From: Lithodes maja
Lineage: Eukaryota; Arthropoda; Malacostraca; Decapoda; Lithodidae
Assembly (NCBI GenBank): GCA_037953745.1
Contig: JBAKBP010001420.1
Span: 1 to 64,000, forward strand
DNA length: 64,000 nucleotides
Reading direction: 5' to 3'
The notes under the pieces were generated by a model that was given only the letters and a program-made list of their open reading frames with translations, made no database searches and was not told the origin of the DNA. Positions 11,291-22,022 of this stretch are shown here, in pieces. Positions within the stretch are counted from its first letter, which is position 1; each line of letters begins with the position of its first letter. A program made the translations under genes and the position numbers.

Positions 11291-12533
11291 GAGAGGTGAG
11301 CGAGTTAGGAAACGGGATTTGTTGGGGGGACTGCGGCGGGTTGGTGGGGGAAGAGTTAGGTGTAGAACAGGGGTTATTGGTAGAGGACTGATGTATTGAT
11401 TTGGGGTTTTTAACAGGACGAATTTTGGGAATCTTCTTGGTGGCAGTCACGGTCTGGTTAGCGGTTATCTGGGGTTGGTGGGTTTTTTTGACATTAACAG
11501 GACGAGTTTGGGGAATTTTCTTGGTGGCAGTCTCGGTCTGGTTAGAGGTTATCTGGGACTGGCGAGTTCGTTTGACATGAGAGGGCGAGACGAGTGTGGG
11601 GTTTCGACGTTTTCTAGGGGTGTGAACTGTGTGGGGGTGGAAGGGAGCTACCGACTGAAAACGGTCACAAGCTACCGACGGAAAACGGTCACAAGCTACC
11701 GACGGAAAACTGTCACAAGGGAAATTTTGTTGGTGGGGGGATAGCTGAACATTTCTGGGGTCATGGGGAAAATAGGTTGTGGTAGGCCTACATAGGTAGG
11801 CATAGCTAGAATACGGGGCTTGTTGGGGGGGCTGCGGAGGGTTGGTGGGGGAAGAGTTAGGGATGGTCGGAGAGGATAGAGGCAAGGAAGAGTGCACTGG
11901 GGTTGGACTTTCACCGGAAGTCATTTTGGAAGGGTGCACGGAGTCTTGGATAGGGGCTGAAGGGTTGGATAGGGGATTCATCGAACTGCGTAGGCATTCT
12001 TCTCTGATGGAGAGCATATGTTCTTCGAATAAGCCATACGGGTCGAGATGGGCGGTGATGTGGGGTGGGAGGATGTTTAACAAAGCGGTGAATAAGAGTT
12101 CATTTTGTTGGTCGTAATCTTCATAGCTATACGTGGTCCTCACGTATCTGTAGAGTTGTATGAGGGTCACATTTATATCCCCTTCATACTTGATCTCGTC
12201 GACTTTTATTATTTTGGGGGCGACGGGGGAACCCAAAAGTGGATCTAAGGTCCGGATCACGAAGGATCGAAACTGGTTCCAGGTACTCTCTGGCGTATTC
12301 TGTGCCACCATTTGGTGGATAAATTCTTTATAGGTAGGCTTATCAACAAGTTGGGAAACGGCTTCTCCCAACTGTATAATATGCAAAATTGCCATGGCGA
12401 TTTTTTCGCGGTCATTATAAAATACCACATCGTATACTGGCTTTATTATGTCTAAGTAACTGGTGATATCATACGTGTTTAAATCATACTTGGGAATGTG
12501 TGCGAGTGGCTGAAGATTTCGACCTGTTGCCAT
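11145..12533 (-). CDS. Gag-like protein of the gag-only LTR element
   Basis: I chose the ATG at 12533-12531 (MATGRNLQPLAH), about 70 nt after the 5' LTR and primer-binding region; the frame is open for 462 codons. Residues about 1-200 form a helical, non-repetitive domain (for example KPTYKEFIHQMVAQNTP and NQFRSFVIRTLDPLL) whose layout fits a retrotransposon capsid, although I cannot name its family. The rest is proline/serine/threonine-rich and repetitive, including three 24-bp (8-codon) units at 11647-11718. The frame stops at 11145, where a G-run is one base short. The proline-rich sequence continues in another frame at 11223-10312 and again at 10195-9581. No zinc knuckle and no enzymatic domain are seen. 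It should assemble particles for a non-autonomous element. Confidence 0.65.
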   Translation of the reverse strand: MATGRNLQPLAHIPKYDLNTYDITSYLDIIKPVYDVVFYNDREKIAMAILHIIQLGEAVSQLVDKPTYKEFIHQMVAQNTPESTWNQFRSFVIRTLDPLLGSPVAPKIIKVDEIKYEGDINVTLIQLYRYVRTTYSYEDYDQQNELLFTALLNILPPHITAHLDPYGLFEEHMLSIREECLRSSMNPLSNPSAPIQDSVHPSKMTSGESPTPVHSSLPLSSPTIPNSSPTNPPQPPQQAPYSSYAYLCRPTTTYFPHDPRNVQLSPHQQNFPCDSFPSVACDRFPSVACDRFQSVAPFHPHTVHTPRKRRNPTLVSPSHVKRTRQSQITSNQTETATKKIPQTRPVNVKKTHQPQITANQTVTATKKIPKIRPVKNPKSIHQSSTNNPCSTPNSSPTNPPQSPQQIPFPNSLTSHHPDPPTRAVNPPLTRDDLGTQLCSPLPPEILSYSPTNKISLVTVFRQ

Positions 12534-12603
12534 GCTTCTACTGTTCCAAACTTGCAGTGTAATGCAACCTTTTATCCGAATCAAGAACCACCGCTGCCGC
12601 CAA

Positions 12604-15600
12604 TGTTATGCCCTGTTTTTCTACAGGTTTAACTTGGGTAATGTGAGTTCTAATTGACTGGGTATAGAAGGCTGCATGCACAATACAAGATATGAGGAAT
12701 AGAGAACACAAAGAAACACATGGTAGCAAGTTACACGATCACGTTTATTAATATACCACTGCAGAATACTTGTGTAAGACAATATAATAGAATGGAACAA
12801 CACTAGCATAAGTGGATCTGGATGGAGCCTAGTCTCCCACTTCCAACGTTCAGGTATTAATCTTCTGATCACTGGCTTTGATTTAACAGGTTTATATACC
12901 GAAGACCATCAATGTTACTTATAGATTCCTATTCACTGTTAGATTTATTACTGGTAGCTCTGGTGCACAAGTAGTAGTTCACAGACTAGATTAGACACGC
13001 GTATTTTAGAGCACGGAAATTCTATAGTAACCTCAGGGGGTACTGATCTAAGTTTTATATCCTTGTTTCAGAAATACATAGAACGCAAATCAGTGGGCGA
13101 ACGTTAGATATCACTAGAGTTTTAATATCTGAATAAGGTAATTAAGAGAGTCAAGGTCGCCTGTTAATTAATGAGCACTGATCGCTTAGTACGTCCCAAA
13201 TGGAATGGTTAAGTCTGTATTACACTGGGCAAGGTCTTAGCCACTTCGTAGAAATATTTAATTAGTGAAATCTCTAAACAGCACAGTAAGATGTAGTACT
13301 GCTAAATAGAATCTTGGGTAGTATCTGATGGGTCTGGTCCTGGTTATCTTGCGTCCATGATGTTGGGGGCTAACGACTGGTTCCGCGGCCGTCCAGGGTG
13401 GCCATATGTGTGAAGTTCTTAAATACGTGGGCAGGTCCTTCTATCCAAATCTGCCACGGAGTCTGCCGGTTCTGGGATCTCACTCCGGAACAACACAAGG
13501 GCAGAGCTAGAGGTTAACTGCAGGGTAGTGACCCCTGGTTGGTGTCTAGCTTTCAACTGATTTGACTGGGGGCGGGAGTTAGATTTATAGGCTCGGTTCT
13601 GGACCCTGTAGACAGTAGGGATCTCGAGTCTTATGAACTTAATTGAGCTCTCAATAGAAATGGAGACTAGGTAAGATGGTATTTACTGTTGTGGCACAGG
13701 GCTATAGGAAGCCTTTATATTTCATATAACTGAGCCTTAGTAAGAGGTACTATTTTGGCTATACTGGACGTATTTAGGGGAGAGAGACTGGATCTACTTT
13801 GCGAGGAGGATGGGGACAGCTGTGATAGGAACGTCTCTCTAGATTGTTCAATCTTCATTCTATGGTATAGCTGAGGTGCTAATTTAGTGATCAGAGCATG
13901 CAAGAAAGGTCAATGGTTTATTGTGAGTTAATAGAGGTTAGTAAAGGTGTTAGTCATTCATGGTTAGTTCATTGATAGGAAGAATTCCTGTGCTACCTGG
14001 CAATGACTCGAAAGTCAAAACAGGGGCCAGGTATACCTCCGCGGGGGTGGGGGTCTCCCTCCTCGGGTGGGCAAAAAGGGGGGGCTGGGCGCGCTCTCTC
14101 TGTGATCGTCGTCCGGCGGCTGTGGCTAGGGGCTTGCCATATCACCAGTGTTTATAATAACCCTCTGTGTATGAGACAGATGTGGGTGTCTTTAATACCA
14201 AAACCGAAGGTGCCTTAGCTAGCTGGTTTTACTCGGCTGGTTGTTAATTGTAGAGTTTGCTGGATGTGGTGGAGACTGGGTTGCTAACTCTGTCACATTT
14301 ATCTGGAAGTATGGCAATAGAAGTTAGTAACTGGCGGGGCGGCTAGCCTCGCACCGACGACCATTGGGTGCAGGGTTGTGAATGTGTTGTAAGAGAATAG
14401 ATGGCATGCAAGGGGCTAGTAAAGTTCTAATGTTGTTCTGGCCTACTAAGTGAAGGTAGGCTGGATAGGAGTATATATATAAAAGGTTGGAGAGCGTTAG
14501 CAACGGACAATTCAAGGATCTTCAAGAGGTATGAGAGAGAGGCTAGGTCGGACAAGAGTCGAGAAGCGCGGGAATTCTTAATGAGAGGGGGGGGGAGAGT
14601 TCAAGGGCTACAGGGAAATTTTGCCCCTAAGGTCCCTGGGCGTGGGGGTGGCATTAGGCTACACTTGATATGGAAAGTTTGAAAAGGCAGTAGAATACGT
14701 TAGCCAAAATATGCTACCGGGGAATGCAACTATGGGGTGGTATATGAGTCTGGAAAAGATAGAGTTATGTGATCAGTCCGAGGGTTATGGATACTATTAG
14801 TTGGTCCTGGGAACTGCGTTTTCTATTAAATATAAATATAAATACCAACAAAAGCGGCAGTTCGTAGGGGTACTTAGTTATTGTTTCGGGGTACTTATGA
14901 CAGATACTGGTAACCAGGTTATCTTATACAATCTCTGGTTGGGGTAAGAGGTGTAAGACACGAAGTAAATTGGCGTAGTGTGGGCTGTGGATACGAAGGA
15001 GGCAAGGGGAAGACGTATGACAATTGTGGAAAGTAAATGGAAAAAGGTGAACACAATGGCGGATAAAAATACTTAACCTAAGGATTGCATACATAGATTT
15101 ATGGGGCGATGGGTCTTCATAAAGCTTAGTCTGGCAAGACAAGATGTTAGGGAATGTTAATATTAATACTTAGTTACTAGAGGAACAATGCAAGGGGCGA
15201 CTGAGCACGGGTTACATATATCTATACTCGTCATGGAAAATGATATACGAGGTCTAGGGACAATCGTGGGTGTTTTAACTTCTAAAATATATAACATCTA
15301 CTTCTCGGATGTAAGAACATACATAGATATAATTATGGCTGTCTGATGTGTTGGCATTGGCTCAACGTCGGGACAGGGCATGGTTGTTTTTAATATGAAT
15401 GTATATTCCTGTTCATCATCTTTGTAGTCTGGCAAGACAAGATGTTAGGGAATGTTAATATTAATACTTAGTTACTAGAGGAACAATGCAAGGGGCGACT
15501 GAGCACGGGTTACATATATCTATATTCGTCATGGAAAATGATATACGAGGTCTAGGGACAATCGTGGGTGTTTTAACTTCTAAAATATATAACATCTACT

Positions 15601-16279
15601 TCTCGGATGTAAGAACATACATAGATATAATTATGGCTGTCTGATGTGTTGGCATTGGCTCAACGTCGGGACAGGGCATTGTTGTTTTTAATATGAATGT
15701 ATATTCCTGTTCATCATCTTTGTAGCAAGGACAGTGCCGCTATGTCGTATCAATGCTGGTGGCAGTTAATATTATAGACTTAGTTACTAGAGGAACAAAT
15801 GCAAGGGGCGACTGGGCAGTGGGCACGGGTTACATATATCTATACTAGTCATGGAAAATGATATAAGAGGTCTAGGAACAAACGTGGGTGTTTTAACTTC
15901 TAAGATATATATAAAATCTACTTCTCGGATGTAAGAACATACATAGATATAATTATGGCTGTCTGATGTGTTGGCATTGGCTCAACATCGGGACAGGGCA
16001 TGGGTGTTTTTAATATGAATGTATATTCCTGTTCATCATCTTTGTAGTTAGGAGTGTAGGACACGAGGGGGTTAGTGTACGTGAGGTGTGGAAAAATGGT
16101 CAGTTTAGAAAAGATAAAAAGGTGCGGCCATGAGCTGCTTAGCCCTGCGGGCTTGGGCCTGTCTGAAATGGCTGGCTCGGTCAGCTGGTCCTTTCGTTCT
16201 GTGGACCTTTCTTCCGGGTGTTTCTGTGTGGTGTTCGCTCGTGGCTTCTGTGGTGGGCTTCTTGTTCCGGGGCATTTTA
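12604..16279 (-). repeat. 5' LTR of the gag-only element
   Basis: Near-identical copy of 5396-9070. Its termini in element orientation are TAAAATGCCCC... and ...GGGCATAACA, an imperfect inverted pair ending TA...CA instead of the usual TG...CA. It contains the same 298-bp tandem array (15130-16047). On the plus strand there is a TATA-like GTATATATATAAAAGG at about 14471 (and about 7264 in the other LTR), antisense to the element. Confidence 0.85.
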
Positions 16280-18318
16280 GTAAATATAGTAGGTTCCTCA
16301 AAATTTATAGAGAAGGAACCAATCTGTTTGTCCCAAGATATAAAACTGGAAATTTTACTAAGCAGAGAGAATGGTTTAATTTGAAATGCAAAAGAGCTTT
16401 GGGTAGGCGTGATGCAGCTTGGGGCTAGATTAAGAAGAAGGAACACTGAGAGTAATCGGAATAAATATAAACAGGAGAGGAATAGATATGTTAACATAAT
16501 TAGGCAAGTTAAAATGAACTATGAGAAGAACATAGTAAATAAATGTGAAAGTGACCCTAAATTGTTTTATAAATATATAAACAGTGAGTTGAAGGTAAAG
16601 AAACAAATTACTAAATTAAGAGTAGATGCTAGGACGTATGAAATGTATCGGACATGTGCGAGGTAATGAATAACAAATTGGGGTCGGTTTTTACTAGAGA
16701 GGAAAGTTTTGACGAACCACAGGCGGGAGTACTGGAGAGTGGTCTTAGCAAGATTGAAATAACTAACAGAGATGAGCTGTTATCTGCGATGAGAGGACTT
16801 GAAGTAAGGAAAGCTATGGGACCGGATGAAGTGTCTGCCTGGGTTTTAAAGGAGTGTGCAGAGCAATTAGTGGAGCCAGTGAGGGACATAATTCAAGCTT
16901 CCTTAGATAAAGGACAGGTTCCTGTTGAATGGAAAAGAGCTAACATCATTCTGATATACTGTACAAGAATGGAAACCCTGAGGGCCCTCTAAACTATAGA
17001 CCAGTTTCATTTACTAGTATTGTATGCAAGATTTGTGAAAAGCTAATTAGGAAGAGATGGATGAAAATGTTGGAGAGAAAGAAGATAATAATGCCAAAGC
17101 AATTTGGATTCAGAGAAGGGACATCTTGTGTTACCAGTCTGCTATGTTACTACAGTAGGGTGATAGATGTACTGCAAGAAAGAGGCGGATGGGTGGATTG
17201 CGTCTACTTAGACCTTTCCAAAGCATTCGATAAGGTACCACATAGGAGATTATCTAAGCTTGAGACGATAGGATGTGTCAGGGGGAGTTTGCTGAAATGG
17301 ATGGAGAGCTATTTAACAGATAGAGAAATGAGGATCAACATTAGAGGAACTTACTCATCGTGGCGGAAAGTTGAGAGTGGTGTGCCACAGGGATCTGTGT
17401 TGGCACCTCTTATGTTCCTTACGTACGTGAATGACCTGCCGATAGACATAAACTACTACATGTCAATGTTTGCAGATGACGTAAAAAATTATGAGACAAA
17501 TAACAAATATAAGTACTGTAGTTGTGAGGAGCTGCAAGGGGATTTAGATAAAATATACGAATGGAGCACCAAGTGGAAAATGAAATTTAATATAAGTAAA
17601 TGTCATGTGTTAAATATGGGAAGAAGTGTGAATAGACCAAATTGGGAATACAGGATGGGAGATAATATAATTAGCAAGGCCGAAAAAGAAAAGGATTTAC
17701 GGTTGATTATACAAGATAACTTGTCGCCAGAGAAACATATTAACAAGCTCTTTAGCGGAATGTTTGCAATGGCCGGGAATATGAAAGTTGCTCTGAACTA
17801 CTTGGATGAGAACATGTTAGCAAAAATTATAAAAAGTATGATTAGACCAAGGTTGGAGTATGCAGCAGTGGTGTGGTCCTCGCATCTTAAGAAGCATATT
17901 CACAAGTTAGAAAGAATCCAGAGAGCAGTTACTAGATTGGTTCCAAGTCTCAGAGAACTGCCATATGAAGGGAGGCTAGACAAATTAAATCTACCGAGTC
18001 TAAAAGAGAGGGGATACATGATAGTGATGTACAAATGCACCCTAGGGCTGGAGAGGCTGGATAGGGAGGATATAATAATTATGGATACAGGAATAACTAG
18101 AGGCCACAGCTACAAAGTAAAAAGACCTACCTGCAAGAACGATATCAGGAAGTTTAGCTTCCCCTATAGATGTACTGTATTGACAAATGGAATAGGCTGG
18201 AGGAGGAGGTGGTAGGGGCAAGGAACATCCATATTTTCAAGAAAAAATTGGATGAAAGTACTGTAGACTGAGAGACGGGACAACACGAGCTTAGCTCAAC
18301 TCCTGTAAACTACAATTA
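16280..18318 (+). pseudogene. CR1-like LINE A: truncated ORF2 with reverse transcriptase
   Basis: Partial non-LTR retrotransposon beginning abruptly at the LTR boundary. Segments in shifted frames run from about 16289 to 18215. They encode the linker to the RT, finger motifs (KAMGPDEVSAWVLK near 16810), the palm motif YLDLSKAFDKVPHRR near 17205, GVPQGSVLAP near 17380 and the catalytic FADD at 17469-17480. The C-terminal domain (RLEYAAVVWSSHLKKH near 17850) is typical of CR1-type ORF2. Frame breaks lie near 16650, 16985 and 18180. The 3' end at about 18290-18318 resembles that of LINE D (GTAAATACA). The endonuclease domain is missing, either truncated or lost when the adjoining LTR element arrived. 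Confidence 0.85.
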
Positions 18319-18324
18319 GGTAAA

Positions 18325-18540
18325 TACATCTGTACCCTTCCATTTGGTCTCAGTCTTTCCACATACAACCAGCCTGGCATTCACTAACACTTCCAGGACC
18401 TCTATCTCTTTTGTGTTATCATTCAAGTCGCTATTCTAAGACTGTCCATGGTAGGTCGGGGTTCGTCCACATTCGAAGCCGTTAGTTTTTTCATCGTTGC
18501 AGTAAGTATTTTTCCCGAGATTGTATATAACAGGTGTATT
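18325..18540 (-). mobile_element. Fragment of the RTE LINE 5' region
   Basis: Diverged match to the start of RTE copy B (43322-43545). It shares CCATTTGGTCTC, CAGCCTGGCATTCACTAACA and GGACCTCTATCTCTTTTGTG-type stretches, covering the first part of the endonuclease and the 5' leader. It contains no intact frame. CR1-like LINE A ends immediately to its left. Confidence 0.7.
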
Positions 18541-18819
18541 AAAGATTAGTAATAGGGTACAGTACTGTATAAATTTAAACAATCGTTACCGATCGATACT
18601 TACGAGTGTTTTGTTATCTTTGTCCTTTCATGTTTCGTCCTCTACCCCATAGGCCATAATCCTCCCCGCTGGTACCGGTACATAACAGGTTAATGATTAT
18701 GGATGATTAATTATAATGAATAGTAGAGCACAAACTAAGAAATTAAGGTAAGTAATGTAGTTAAAAAACAAATAAAGAACACCATTCTATTAATGGAAAA
18801 TTTAGAGTTAATGTGGAAG
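18541..18819. other. Unannotated AT-rich spacer
   Basis: No coding signal, terminal repeats or RNA-like motif recognised. Confidence 0.4.
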
Positions 18820-18973
18820 ATTGATTAATCTATCTATCTATCTATCTATCTATCTATTGCCTGACACCGTGATCCCTGAAGGGGTGGCCACTAACGAACC
18901 GCCCCCATGCACCTCTGTCCCCAGTCAGTCGACGCCCCTCCCCCCAACCAGCACCGCCTTCGTTCATGTAGTT

Positions 18974-21900
18974 GTTGTTGTTGTTGTTCCCTAAGCTGCC
19001 TGGCCGAACAGCCCCGAGTCCCTGAGGAAGGCCATGGCCACGATCGGGCTTTCCCACAGAGCTCTCATTGAGTGTAGGTTGTGTTGTTGGCGTAAGTGGT
19101 TGTGTGAAATGCAGTCTTCTATGATGTGTTTAATGGTATGGGGTGCTGTGTTACATCCCGGGCAGGCGTCGACAACGGAGTCATCCAGTCTCTTCTGATA
19201 GCTCAGGAGAGCTGGATGGTGTCCGCATCTCAGCCTGGCCAGGTGGACTCTGTCCTCGCGAGGGAGGGAGGATTCGGAAGGATGGATTTCGGGAGGTCGT
19301 GCATGCAGCTGCGTGTTGTCTGTGAGTGAGTGGATGGATTGGCGAGAGATATGAGTATGGATGTGCTTCTGGAAGTTGGTTCGGGGTGGGCAGGGAGGGA
19401 GAGAGGACAATAATTGTGTGTGATACCGTGTGCTGGGTGTTGTTTTGATATTTCTTGGTGTCTGTGGATGTGTTGCCATGTAGTTTAGTGGGTGGTCTTG
19501 GTTCGTGGAGGCTGCTGCCAGGAATTGAGTGCCTCTCATGTCCAGATGGTCTTTGACTTTGATGATTTTTGTTTCTTGATGTAGATGATCTGTGGGTGTA
19601 GTAGCTGTGCAGCCTGTAATGATCTTCAGGGCTTTGTTTTGAATAGTCTGTAAGGTCTTATGATGTGTTTCAGCTAGGTTAGAAGCCCAGGCTGGGCTTG
19701 CGTATTCCATTACTGATCTTATGTATTGTTTATATACTGTGGTGGTAGTTTCTTTGTTGTGTCCAAATTTTGTGTGAGCAAGTGACCTGAGGGCGTTAAG
19801 TCTGGGCGTCAGTTTCTTTTTAATGCTTGTGGTGTGCTGTTTGAATGTCATATGAGTATCATATGTTACTCCTAGGATTTTGGGTGTGTGTGTATGTGTT
19901 AGGGGTGTGTTGTTTATGGTGAGTTGAGGGATGTATTCGTGTTCACCTGTCCAGCTTGTGAGCAGGGTTGCGGTGGATTTGGCTGGGGCTAGATTAAGTC
20001 TGTTTGTAGTGCACCAGCCATGTAGTGTGTTGAGATAGGGTTGAAGGAGATCTGTTGCTCTTCTTGGGTCATGGTGTGTGCATGTGAGTGTTATGTCATC
20101 TGCATAGGAGGCTAAGTTTATTTGGGGAGTATTGGGTGTAGTTATATCGTGCATGTACAGATTGAAGAGTGCGGGCGATAGGACGGATCCTTGTGGGACT
20201 CCGTTTGGAAAGTTTCTGATTTTAGATGACTGACCGGCAAAAGATACGTGTGCACATCTGCCTGCTAGGAAGTTGGCCAGCCACCTTTTTGTGTTGTTGT
20301 GCATGTTTGTGTTGTAGATTTTGTTTGTTAGGTTGTGGCGTGGGATGGCATCGAAGGCTTTACTAATGTCGAGTGTGGCTAATAGTGATCTGTGTGGTGG
20401 TCTAGCTGAGTTGATGCCGTCAAAAGCTCTTTGTGTAAGGTCTGTGAGAAGAGTGTTTGTGGAGTGCAGTGGCCTAAAGCCATGTTGTGTTGGAGCTAGG
20501 GGTAGGTCGGGTGTAATTAGTTGTAATACTAGGCGTTCCATGACTTTGGAGGGGGAGCAAAGGAGTGTAATGGGGCGGTGCGAGGAGGGTAGCGTGGGGT
20601 CTTTGTTGGGTTTGGGGAATGTGATGATGATACCATGCTTCCAAATGTCTGGTATTGTGTTGTGTGAATAGCTGTAGTTTGATATGTTAGTGAGTGTTTG
20701 TATGCCTTGTGGTCCCAGGTGTCTGAGGTGTATGTTGCTTATGTTGTCTAGGCCACAGGCAGGTGAGTGCTTGAGATTGTTGATGATATGCTTTGTCTGG
20801 TGATTGGTGAAGGGTGTATAGTCAGGGTCTGTGGGGAATTGTCTCTTACGTCGGATGACACGTCGGTCGTCTTTGTGAGGTTTTAGGTGGCTGACATGTG
20901 AGAAGTGATTGATGAGAGTGTTTGCTTGTTGTTTACATGAAGGAGTAGAGTCTGTTGTTGTGATTGCAGCATGTGATTGTGTTGTGTTGCTGTTGGAAAG
21001 TGTGATGCTGTTTAGTGTTTTGTAGAGTTTTTTGGGGTTTGTTTTGTGATCAAGTGTTTGTAGGAAGTTATTCCAATTTAGTTTTTGTTGTTCTTGTATT
21101 TTGTTGTTAGTTTGGGTGTTGAGTGCTTGAATTTGTTGTGTGATGTCTTGTGTGTGGGGTGCTGGGGAGTGTTTCAGTGTGTCGCGTTGTCTGATGAGGT
21201 TTTGAATTTCTGGTGTGAAGTTGGGGTTGTGTCTTTTTCTGTTACCTCTTGGAATGTGTTTCTTGTCAGCGTTTTGGATAGTTTTATTGAGTATGTGTAC
21301 AGCATTGTTGATGTTAGTGATGGGTGTACTGTTTAGAGTTGTGAAGTGTTGTTCGGTCTCATTTGTAAATGCTACCCAGTTAGCTCTTTTATAATTGGTG
21401 TATGTGTGTTTGTGGCTAGCTGGGGTGAGTCTGGTTTTGGTGGTGATAATGATCGGGAGGTGGTCAGAGCCTAAGGTTCTGACCACCCTCCAGGATGTTG
21501 TGGGGGCGAGTTCTGGGGAGCAAAAGGTGATGTCTGGAGATGATGGGTTATAGAGGGCTTGGTGAGGAATATGGGTATGTTGATGGATGTCGTTAAGGAT
21601 GATGAGGTTATCTGTTTGGTTTTGTAGTACCAGCCCTCTGTCTGTGTCAGGGTTGTCGACAAACCAGGCCGACGTCTTGGCGTTGAAGTCACCACCCAGG
21701 ATGATGTGTGGGGTGTTTGTGATGTGTTGTAAGTGTGGTCTGTATTCATTTGGTACTGTAGGGGATGTTTGGGGAGGGATGTATGTGTTTATGATGGTTA
21801 TGTTGGATTTGTTGCCAGTGCGTATTTTAATTGATTGTATTTCTGTTGTGTTATCATTTGGGGGGAGGAGGGATTTGGTTTGTACACTGGTTACTATGTA

Positions 21901-22022
21901 TGATATTTCACTGTGTACCAGGGTGATGAGTCCACCGCCCCCGCCGACAGCCCGGTCTTGTCTGATGGTGGTGAAATTATGAAATGTGGGTGTTTTTTGT
22001 GATGTGCGGAGTTTTGTTTCTT
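18974..22022 (-). mobile_element. Jockey/I-like LINE B inserted in RTE copy A
   Basis: Bounded by the 12-bp duplication GTTCATGTAGTT at 18962-18973 and 22023-22034, both copies being the interrupted RTE sequence. The 3' end (minus) finishes in (CAA)n after the stop codon. The 5' end is truncated within the endonuclease. Its intact frame and exact duplications point to a relatively recent insertion. Confidence 0.9.
18991..22020 (-). CDS. ORF2 of LINE B: endonuclease (partial) + reverse transcriptase
   Basis: One open frame of about 1,010 codons runs from the 5' truncation point to the stop at 18991. The apurinic-type endonuclease lacks its N-terminus but keeps ETKLR, NTYIPPQ, ILGGDFNAK near 21690 and LGSDHLPI near 21450. 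The RT follows with RPITLLCSPSKVMERL, LDISKAFDAIPRHNL near 20360, NGVPQGSVLSPALFNLYM near 20200 and the catalytic YADD near 20100. The C-terminus has a Cys/His cluster (CPGCNTAPHTIKHIIEDC) typical of Jockey/I-type ORF2. It nicks target DNA and reverse-transcribes the element's RNA. No stop or frameshift is visible. ATG initiation is lost with the 5' truncation, so this copy cannot move itself. Confidence 0.88.
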   Translation of the reverse strand, partial: ETKLRTSQKTPTFHNFTTIRQDRAVGGGGGLITLVHSEISYIVTSVQTKSLLPPNDNTTEIQSIKIRTGNKSNITIINTYIPPQTSPTVPNEYRPHLQHITNTPHIILGGDFNAKTSAWFVDNPDTDRGLVLQNQTDNLIILNDIHQHTHIPHQALYNPSSPDITFCSPELAPTTSWRVVRTLGSDHLPIIITTKTRLTPASHKHTYTNYKRANWVAFTNETEQHFTTLNSTPITNINNAVHILNKTIQNADKKHIPRGNRKRHNPNFTPEIQNLIRQRDTLKHSPAPHTQDITQQIQALNTQTNNKIQEQQKLNWNNFLQTLDHKTNPKKLYKTLNSITLSNSNTTQSHAAITTTDSTPSCKQQANTLINHFSHVSHLKPHKDDRRVIRRKRQFPTDPDYTPFTNHQTKHIINNLKHSPACGLDNISNIHLRHLGPQGIQTLTNISNYSYSHNTIPDIWKHGIIITFPKPNKDPTLPSSHRPITLLCSPSKVMERLVLQLITPDLPLAPTQHGFRPLHSTNTLLTDLTQRAFDGINSARPPHRSLLATLDISKAFDAIPRHNLTNKIYNTNMHNNTKRWLANFLAGRCAHVSFAGQSSKIRNFPNGVPQGSVLSPALFNLYMHDITTPNTPQINLASYADDITLTCTHHDPRRATDLLQPYLNTLHGWCTTNRLNLAPAKSTATLLTSWTGEHEYIPQLTINNTPLTHTHTPKILGVTYDTHMTFKQHTTSIKKKLTPRLNALRSLAHTKFGHNKETTTTVYKQYIRSVMEYASPAWASNLAETHHKTLQTIQNKALKIITGCTATTPTDHLHQETKIIKVKDHLDMRGTQFLAAASTNQDHPLNYMATHPQTPRNIKTTPSTRYHTQLLSSLPPCPPRTNFQKHIHTHISRQSIHSLTDNTQLHARPPEIHPSESSLPREDRVHLARLRCGHHPALLSYQKRLDDSVVDACPGCNTAPHTIKHIIEDCISHNHLRQQHNLHSMRALWESPIVAMAFLRDSGLFGQAA

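Larger units (their letters stand above)
5396..16279 (-). mobile_element. Large LTR retrotransposon derivative, gag-only, with 3.68-kb LTRs
   Basis: Two nearly identical direct repeats (5396-9070 and 12604-16279) flank a 3.5-kb internal region. In minus orientation the right repeat is the 5' LTR. It ends ...GGGCATAACA and is followed by a primer-binding-like TTGGCGGCAGCGGTGG at 12603-12588. A purine-rich tract (AAGGAGAGGGAAG) sits just before the left repeat at about 9071-9083. The only recognisable product is a gag-like protein read from 12533 down. No protease, RT or integrase is visible, so it must rely on another element's enzymes. The few mismatches between LTRs (for example at about 5815, 5944 and 8475) imply a recent insertion. 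No matching target duplication flanks it (ATTCT on the left, GTAAA on the right). Confidence 0.82.

Noticed and set aside
18854..19057. Minus ORF with an Asn run joining LINE B's end to an RTE C-terminus
   Set aside because: It is an accidental fusion across the LINE B/RTE junction; the Asn run is the (CAA)n tail.
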